Assembly: GCA_029782215.1 (NCBI GenBank)
Contig: JAKOVD010000156.1
Location: 1-35,558, forward strand
Origin: Chloroflexota bacterium
GTDB taxonomy: Bacteria > Chloroflexota > Anaerolineae > J102
Reading direction: 5' to 3'
Length of the DNA stretch: 35,558 nt
Of the stretch, positions 31,090-35,558 are shown in pieces; the first letter of the stretch is position 1; every line of letters starts with the position of its first letter. Both the position numbers and the translations under genes were made by a program. The notes under the pieces were generated by a model. The model was not told where the DNA came from. It searched no databases and saw only the letters and a list, made by a program, of their open reading frames with translations.

Positions 31090-31932
31090 TCAACCGAAAC
31101 GGCCGGTGATGTAATCCTCGGTGATCTTGCTGGCGGGATTCGTGAAGATCTGATCGGTGGTACCGAACTCCTCGAGATAGCCGCTGCGATCAGCGGTCAC
31201 CGTGAAGAAGGCCGTGTAGTGGGCGACGCGCGCCGCCTGCTGCATGTTGTGCGTCACGATCACGATGGTATAGCGGCTGATCAGGTTGGCCATCAGGTCC
31301 TCGATTTTCAGAGTGGCGATGGGATCAAGGGCCGAAGCGGGCTCATCCATCAGGATCACGTCTGGCCTGGTGGCAATGGCACGGGCAATGCAGAGGCGCT
31401 GCTGCTGCCCGCCCGAAAGCGACTGCCCGCTCTCGCGCAGTTTGTCCTTGACCTCATCCCAGAGCGCCGCTCCGCGCAGGGCCTCCTCCACCATGTCGTC
31501 CATGTTGCCCTTGTGCCCGGCCAGCCGGATTCCCCAGGCGATGTTCTCATAGATGCTCTTGGGAAACGGGTTCGGCCTCTGGAAGACCATGCCGATGCGC
31601 CGCCTGACTTCAGCAGGCACGACATCAGGATCATAGACGTTCTTGCCGTGAAAGCGCACCTTGCCCTCGATCCGCGCCGTGCCGACCAGGTCGTTCATGC
31701 GGTTGAAGCTGCGCAGAACCGTGCTTTTGCCGCAGCCGGAAGGCCCGATCAGGGCTGTGATCTTGTGGCGCTCGATCTTCAGTTCGACATCGCGCACTGC
31801 CTGGAAGCCCCCGTAGTAGACGTTCAGCCCTTCGGTCTCGAGCACGTATTTGCCGTTGCTGCCCGCAGGAGTCTGTGCGCCGGGGGTCCTGGCACTGGCA
31901 GGTGAGTTGGTCTGCATAGTCGGCTCATTCAT
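31090..31932 (-). CDS. pstB: Phosphate ABC transporter ATPase PstB (upstream module, second copy)
   Basis: A 280-residue PstB with all catalytic motifs canonical: Walker A GPSGCGKST, Q-loop VFQRPNPFPKS, signature SLSGGQQQR, Walker B VILMDEP with the Glu present, and H-loop THNMQQ. The ~35-residue N-terminal extension is rich in Ser, Ala, Pro and Thr before the core begins at VLETEGLNVYYGGFQAV. The C-terminal region carries a longer loop (TVTADRSGYLEEFGTTDQ) than the downstream-module ATPase. It starts 6 bp after the preceding pstB stop, with a weak ribosome site, and is followed by the pseudo-ArsC gene. Confidence 0.95.
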   Translation of the reverse strand: MNEPTMQTNSPASARTPGAQTPAGSNGKYVLETEGLNVYYGGFQAVRDVELKIERHKITALIGPSGCGKSTVLRSFNRMNDLVGTARIEGKVRFHGKNVYDPDVVPAEVRRRIGMVFQRPNPFPKSIYENIAWGIRLAGHKGNMDDMVEEALRGAALWDEVKDKLRESGQSLSGGQQQRLCIARAIATRPDVILMDEPASALDPIATLKIEDLMANLISRYTIVIVTHNMQQAARVAHYTAFFTVTADRSGYLEEFGTTDQIFTNPASKITEDYITGRFG

Positions 31933-31938
31933 CTTTGC

Positions 31939-32772
31939 TTAGCCAAAGCGCCCGCTGACATAGTCTTCGGTCCGCTTGTCGCGCGGATTGGTGAAGATCA
32001 CCTGTGTTGGCGCGTGTTCAACCAGTTGTCCGGTCCGGCTTTCATCGGTGGTGAAAAAGCCCGTGAAGTCAGAAACGCGGGCAGCCTGCTGCATGTTGTG
32101 GGTGACGATAATGATCGTGTACTGTTTGACCAGCTCTCCCATCAGGTCCTCGATGGCCAGCGTGGCGATCGGATCGAGGGCGGCGCAAGGTTCGTCCATC
32201 AGGATCACTTCGGGATTGACGGCGATGGAGCGGGCGATACACAAGCGCTGCTGCTGCCCGCCAGAAAGCGCCATCCCGGAGGCGTTGAGCTTGTCTTTGA
32301 CCTCATCCCAGAGGTAGGCATCGCGCAGCGCCTTCTCCACCCGATCCTTGATCTCGCTCTTGGGCATACGTTGCGCGTCCAACCGCATACCGTAGGCAAC
32401 GTTCTCAAAGATCGACATGGGAAAGGGGTTGGGACGCTGGAAGATCATGCCGACCTTCTTGCGCAGCGTCGTCAGGTCGGTGAGCGTGTTAATGTCGCTG
32501 CCGTTGAGCAGCAGCTCGCCCGCGCTGCGTGCGCCGGGTGTCTGGTCGTGCATGCGGTTGATCGCCCGCAGAAAGGTGGACTTGCCGCAGCCAGAGGGGC
32601 CGATCAACGCCGTCACCTGATTGCGCGGTATCGTGATGTTGATATTCGCAAGAGCCTTGAAGCTGCCATAGTAGAAGTCGAAATGGCGAGCTTCGACCTC
32701 CACATCCGCTGATCCGCTCGTCTGTCGCTCGTCAATCGTGGTTGAAAATAGAGTCGATGGGGTTGCTAACAT
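31939..32772 (-). CDS. pstB: Phosphate ABC transporter ATPase PstB (upstream module, first copy)
   Basis: A 277-residue PstB with canonical Walker A (GPSGCGKST), Q-loop (IFQRPNPFPMS), signature (ALSGGQQQR), Walker B (VILMDEP) and H-loop (THNMQQ). The N-terminal ~28 residues before VEARHFDFYYGSFKAL are not part of the fold. It follows pstA by 23 bp and precedes another canonical pstB by 6 bp. Having two intact ATPases in one operon contrasts with the complementary-defect pair of the downstream module. They could form a heterodimer or serve two transport states. Confidence 0.95.
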   Translation of the reverse strand: MLATPSTLFSTTIDERQTSGSADVEVEARHFDFYYGSFKALANINITIPRNQVTALIGPSGCGKSTFLRAINRMHDQTPGARSAGELLLNGSDINTLTDLTTLRKKVGMIFQRPNPFPMSIFENVAYGMRLDAQRMPKSEIKDRVEKALRDAYLWDEVKDKLNASGMALSGGQQQRLCIARSIAVNPEVILMDEPCAALDPIATLAIEDLMGELVKQYTIIIVTHNMQQAARVSDFTGFFTTDESRTGQLVEHAPTQVIFTNPRDKRTEDYVSGRFG

Positions 32773-32795
32773 GTCGTTCTTACCTTACCAGGACC

Positions 32796-33767
32796 TCAAG
32801 CGCCTGCCTTCTTACTGCCGCCGGCACGGGGCGGGATGGCGCTGCCGCTCAAACGCTTCTGCAGCCGGCCGTTCAGCACGGCAACGAGGATATTCACCCC
32901 CAGGACGATCAGCATCATCACCGCCGCCGAGCCGTTGGCCGCCTCCTGCGCCCTGGGCATACCCGGTACGCCCACGATCTTGATCACCCAGATGTGCACG
33001 GATAGCGTCTCGCCCGTGGCCAGCGGGTCCAGGCTGTAGTAAGCGTTGGGCGAGATGGTCGTGCCCATGGTCAGGATCAGAGGCGCCGTCTCCCCCAGGA
33101 TGCGCCCTGCAGTCAGCACGATGGCGGTCAGGATGCCGGGGATCGCCGACGGCAGCACCACCTTACGTATCGTCTCCCATTTGCTGGCGGCCAGCGCCAG
33201 ACTACCTTCGCGGTACGACATGGGGACGGTGCGAATGGCGTCCTCGGCCACGCGCACCATCAAGGGTAGGTTAAGCAAGGCCAGCGTGAGCGAGCCCGCC
33301 AGAATGCTGTAGCCTAACTTCATCTGGGTGAGAAAGACAATGGCGCCGAACACACCGTAGACGATGGAAGGCACAGAAGCAAGCGATTCCGTGCTGAACC
33401 TCATCAGGGTAGTGAACCGGCCCGGGCGTGCATACTCGCTCAGGTAGATAGAAGCGCCGATGCCGCTGGGTACGACGAACAGCAGGGTCAGAAACAGGAC
33501 GTAGAGCGAGCACCAGATCTGCGGCCCAATCCCGGGGTCTTTGAAAGTCCCAGGGGTGAGCAAAAACCGCAGGCTCAGGACGGGAAGACCAGCAATCAAG
33601 ATCGACGCCACAACGCCGAAGAGCACGATCACCAGCAAGAGCGCCGCCACCCACATCAGCCCCGTCACGAAACGATCGGCGATCATGGCCCTCACCAGCG
33701 AGCGCGTGGGCCGGCCCGTGAACACCTCGCCGAAGCCCGAGGGATCGGGAAGGGACTCAACGCTCAT
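32796..33767 (-). CDS. pstA: Phosphate ABC transporter permease PstA (upstream module)
   Basis: A 323-residue permease with six helices after a ~35-residue cytoplasmic N-terminus. PstA hallmarks are IGPQIWCSLYVLFLTLLF, ASVPSIVYGVFGAIVFL, the coupling loop LALAASKWETIRKVVLPSA and TAGRILGETAPLILTMG. The C-terminus is basic (RLQKRLSGSAIPPRAGG). It overlaps the pstC stop by 4 bp (ATGA). Confidence 0.95.
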   Translation of the reverse strand: MSVESLPDPSGFGEVFTGRPTRSLVRAMIADRFVTGLMWVAALLLVIVLFGVVASILIAGLPVLSLRFLLTPGTFKDPGIGPQIWCSLYVLFLTLLFVVPSGIGASIYLSEYARPGRFTTLMRFSTESLASVPSIVYGVFGAIVFLTQMKLGYSILAGSLTLALLNLPLMVRVAEDAIRTVPMSYREGSLALAASKWETIRKVVLPSAIPGILTAIVLTAGRILGETAPLILTMGTTISPNAYYSLDPLATGETLSVHIWVIKIVGVPGMPRAQEAANGSAAVMMLIVLGVNILVAVLNGRLQKRLSGSAIPPRAGGSKKAGA

Positions 33768-34714
33768 AGACCGCTCTCCTGCACCACGACGGGCTGAGCA
33801 GCGGCGGGTTCTTTGACCGCCCGTGCGACGGCGGCAGAACGCGGCTTGTTTGTGCGACCAGAGATCGAACGGACACCGGCAATCAGGACGAACGCGATGA
33901 TCAGCAGCATAAAACCGACCATGATCAAGGCGCTGCGATGGGTGGGATCGGCTGCCTCGGGGAGCTGCGTGACAATGGCCGACGGCATCGTCGTGGCCCC
34001 GCTCGTCAGGTTCTTAGGGATCCTCACCGTAATGTTGCCGATCACCATTTGCACAGCCATGGTCTCGCCCACGGCCCGACCCAGGCCCAGGATGACCGCC
34101 GTCAGAATCCCCTGCCGGCTCGCAGGCAGGATCACGCCCGCCAGGCTCTGCCAGCGCGTGGCGCCCATGGCCAGGGCTGCCTCCCGCAGCGCCGAGGCGG
34201 ACGACCGCACGGCATCCTCGGTGATCGTCACAATGGTCGGCTGGACCATGAAGATCAGGACGATGGCCGCCGGCAGAATGCCCTTGCCCAGGGGGGCGTG
34301 AAAGACCTCGCGCACCAATGGCACCACGATGGTCAGACCGAGCAGGCCGAAGATGACGGAGGGAAGCGCGGCGAACAGCTCCACCGTGCTCCGCATCACC
34401 CGCCGTATGCGTGGGGGCGCAGCCTCGACCATGAAGATCGCCACCAGGATCGCCAACGGCACGCTGATAAGGAGCGTCAGCAGAGTTGTCATCACCGAGC
34501 CGTAGAGCAGGGGCAGCACCCCGTATTCGCCGGTGGTTTGGTTCCAGGAGGCGCCGAAGAAGAATTCCTGGGGCGACTCCACCTGGAAGACCTTGAGACC
34601 CTGCGCGCCGATGAAGAGCACCAGCGCCAGGCTGGCGACAACAAGCAGCGCCGCCGCCGCGAAGAAGATGGACTGGTAGAGGATTGCTTTCCTGCGAACA
34701 CTCGTCGCATTCAT
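33764..34714 (-). CDS. pstC: Phosphate ABC transporter permease PstC (upstream module)
   Basis: A 316-residue permease with six helices. Its hallmarks are FGASWNQTTGEYGVLPLLYG, FAALPSVIFGLLGLTIVV, the coupling loop ALAMGATRWQSLAGVILPAS and GLGRAVGETMAVQMVIGN. The C-terminal ~35 residues form a Lys/Arg/Ala-rich cytoplasmic tail. It starts 84 bp after pstS, a gap that carries a 30-nt perfect palindrome, and overlaps pstA by 4 bp. Confidence 0.95.
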   Translation of the reverse strand: MNATSVRRKAILYQSIFFAAAALLVVASLALVLFIGAQGLKVFQVESPQEFFFGASWNQTTGEYGVLPLLYGSVMTTLLTLLISVPLAILVAIFMVEAAPPRIRRVMRSTVELFAALPSVIFGLLGLTIVVPLVREVFHAPLGKGILPAAIVLIFMVQPTIVTITEDAVRSSASALREAALAMGATRWQSLAGVILPASRQGILTAVILGLGRAVGETMAVQMVIGNITVRIPKNLTSGATTMPSAIVTQLPEAADPTHRSALIMVGFMLLIIAFVLIAGVRSISGRTNKPRSAAVARAVKEPAAAQPVVVQESGL

Positions 34715-34746
34715 ACGCGCACACCGGAATGTGGAAAGGCAGCAAG

Positions 34747-34776
34747 CAGCGGTTCCCAGGTACCTGGGAACCGCTG
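34747..34776. repeat. 30-nt perfect palindrome between pstS and pstC
   Basis: CAGCGGTTCCCAGGT (34747-34761) is directly followed by its exact reverse complement (34762-34776). In the pst transcript it lies 22 bp after the pstS stop and 32 bp before the pstC start, where a stable stem could slow 3' decay or partly end transcription, so that binding protein outnumbers permease. Confidence 0.75.
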
Positions 34777-34798
34777 TCTTGAATGGGTCTGTCCGCCG

Positions 34799-35558
34799 TT
34801 ACTTCGCGGGCACCGGCACGAAGCCAAGCTGGGCGAACTCGGGACTGTTCTGGAAGTACGGGCTCAACACGTATCCCAGGAAGGCCGCCGCCACTTCGTT
34901 CGGCGCTCCCTTCGTGATCGAATAGCCCGGCGCCTGGATCGGCCAACTGCCATTCTGGATGTCCTCTCGCGTCGGCTTGACGTTGTCGATCGCAAAGGCC
35001 AGTACGTCCGGGTTATTCAGGTAGGCGAAACCCAGGTACGAGATGGCGCCCGGCGCCTGCTTCACCGTCTGCAGCACCGTCTCGCTGTTGTCCTCTTCCG
35101 AGGCCCCCGTCGTGAACTTCGCATCGTCGCCGTCGTACAGGTAATTCGCCATGTTCTTGCGCGTCCCGGAACCCTTGGCGCGATTGACCACCACGATCTC
35201 CTGGTCGTCACCACCCACATCCTTCCAGTTCGTGATCTGACCTGAGAAGATGCCCTGCAACTGCTCCTTGGTCAGGCTCGTCACGCTGCCCGGCCCCTGC
35301 TTGTTTGCTACCGGCCCGAACGCCTGGATGGCCACTGCCGTCTCCACAGCATCGGCGCAGTTCAGGTCGGTCTTCTCCTTGTCGCTCAGCTTCACGTCGC
35401 TGTTGCCAATGTCGATTTGACCCTGGCACACCTGCGAACGCCCGGCGCCCGAACCGCCCGCCGTCACACTGATCTGCACGCCCTTGTTCACCTGCTGGAA
35501 CTGCGTCGCCGCCAACTGCATCATCGGCAGCAGCGCCGACGAACCCGCCGCTGTCAGC
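34799..35558 (-). CDS. pstS: Phosphate-binding protein PstS (upstream module), N-terminus beyond window
   Basis: The last ~253 residues of a PstS-type phosphate-binding protein are visible; the open frame continues past the window edge without a start there (the Met at 35524 is internal, preceded in frame by AGSSALLP). Family motifs are VTAGGSGAGRSQVCQGQIDI, GIFSGQITNWKDVGGDDQ, VVNRAKGSGTRKNM and PGAISYLGFAYL, with the end QLGFVPVPAK. Only about 30% identity is apparent by eye to the PstS at 26961, so the two are distinct paralogues. It leads the upstream pst operon. Confidence 0.93.
   Translation of the reverse strand, partial: LTAAGSSALLPMMQLAATQFQQVNKGVQISVTAGGSGAGRSQVCQGQIDIGNSDVKLSDKEKTDLNCADAVETAVAIQAFGPVANKQGPGSVTSLTKEQLQGIFSGQITNWKDVGGDDQEIVVVNRAKGSGTRKNMANYLYDGDDAKFTTGASEEDNSETVLQTVKQAPGAISYLGFAYLNNPDVLAFAIDNVKPTREDIQNGSWPIQAPGYSITKGAPNEVAAAFLGYVLSPYFQNSPEFAQLGFVPVPAK

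Overview
The window is high-GC bacterial DNA with densely packed genes and canonical sigma-70-type promoters (a perfect TTGACA-N17-TATAAT sits in front of tRNA-Lys). The overall gene style suggests a member of the Chloroflexota, probably Anaerolineae/Caldilineae-like: YfhO and GT39 membrane enzymes, a secreted protein ending in VYLPMVK, a MKLEELQ-type methyltransferase, short tandem heptamer repeats between genes and several families of dispersed palindromic repeats. That assignment is inference; no rRNA or other marker gene is present.

Layout. 1-760: 5' part of a tyrosine recombinase next to the 3' end of tRNA-Lys(CTT), a possible integrated-element border. 923-2690: acyl-CoA thioesterase, then convergent scpB and an AmaP/Asp23-like membrane protein. 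2889-9120 (minus): an envelope-glycan style operon of methyltransferase, GT2, GT39 and YfhO-like protein. 9316-11441 (minus): a HisKA_2 kinase and ANTAR response regulator resembling PdtaS/PdtaR. 11486-11643: tRNA-Pro(GGG) with its own promoter and terminator. 11728-14858: SLC13-type transporter with RCK_C domains, a secreted DUF2202 ferritin-like protein and a small membrane protein. 14969-16706: selC (tRNA-Sec), a small conserved protein and a GCS2-type carboxylate-amine ligase. 16860-22809: a degenerate antitoxin-like ORF, a large secreted metalloprotease-like LamG protein, a LysM/YkuD L,D-transpeptidase and a multi-pass membrane protein.

22851-35558 (minus) is the most distinctive part: two complete phosphate-uptake (pst) modules in tandem. 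The upstream module is pstS-pstC-pstA-pstB-pstB, followed by a pseudo-LMW phosphatase, a thioredoxin-type arsenate reductase (arsC), a ChrA-family transporter and phoU. After a terminator comes the second module, pstS-pstC-pstA-pstB-pstB-phoU. Each module carries two ATPase genes.

In the second module the two ATPases have complementary defects. One (24411-25172) has lost the Walker B glutamate (DN instead of DE) and the Q-loop glutamine but keeps LSGGQ. The other (23645-24400) keeps Walker A, Walker B and the Q-loop but has LNPGQ in place of LSGGQ. Paired head to tail they would give one consensus and one degenerate ATP site, the architecture of asymmetric heterodimeric ABC transporters. I know of no description of this for phosphate importers, and it is my leading candidate for something new.

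Other leads are two different dispersed palindromic repeats inserted in frame inside coding sequences (GT39 and the LamG protein), a pseudo-ArsC lacking its catalytic cysteine beside an intact ArsC, heptamer arrays at stop codons, and a selC promoter spaced to start transcription at the mature tRNA 5' end.
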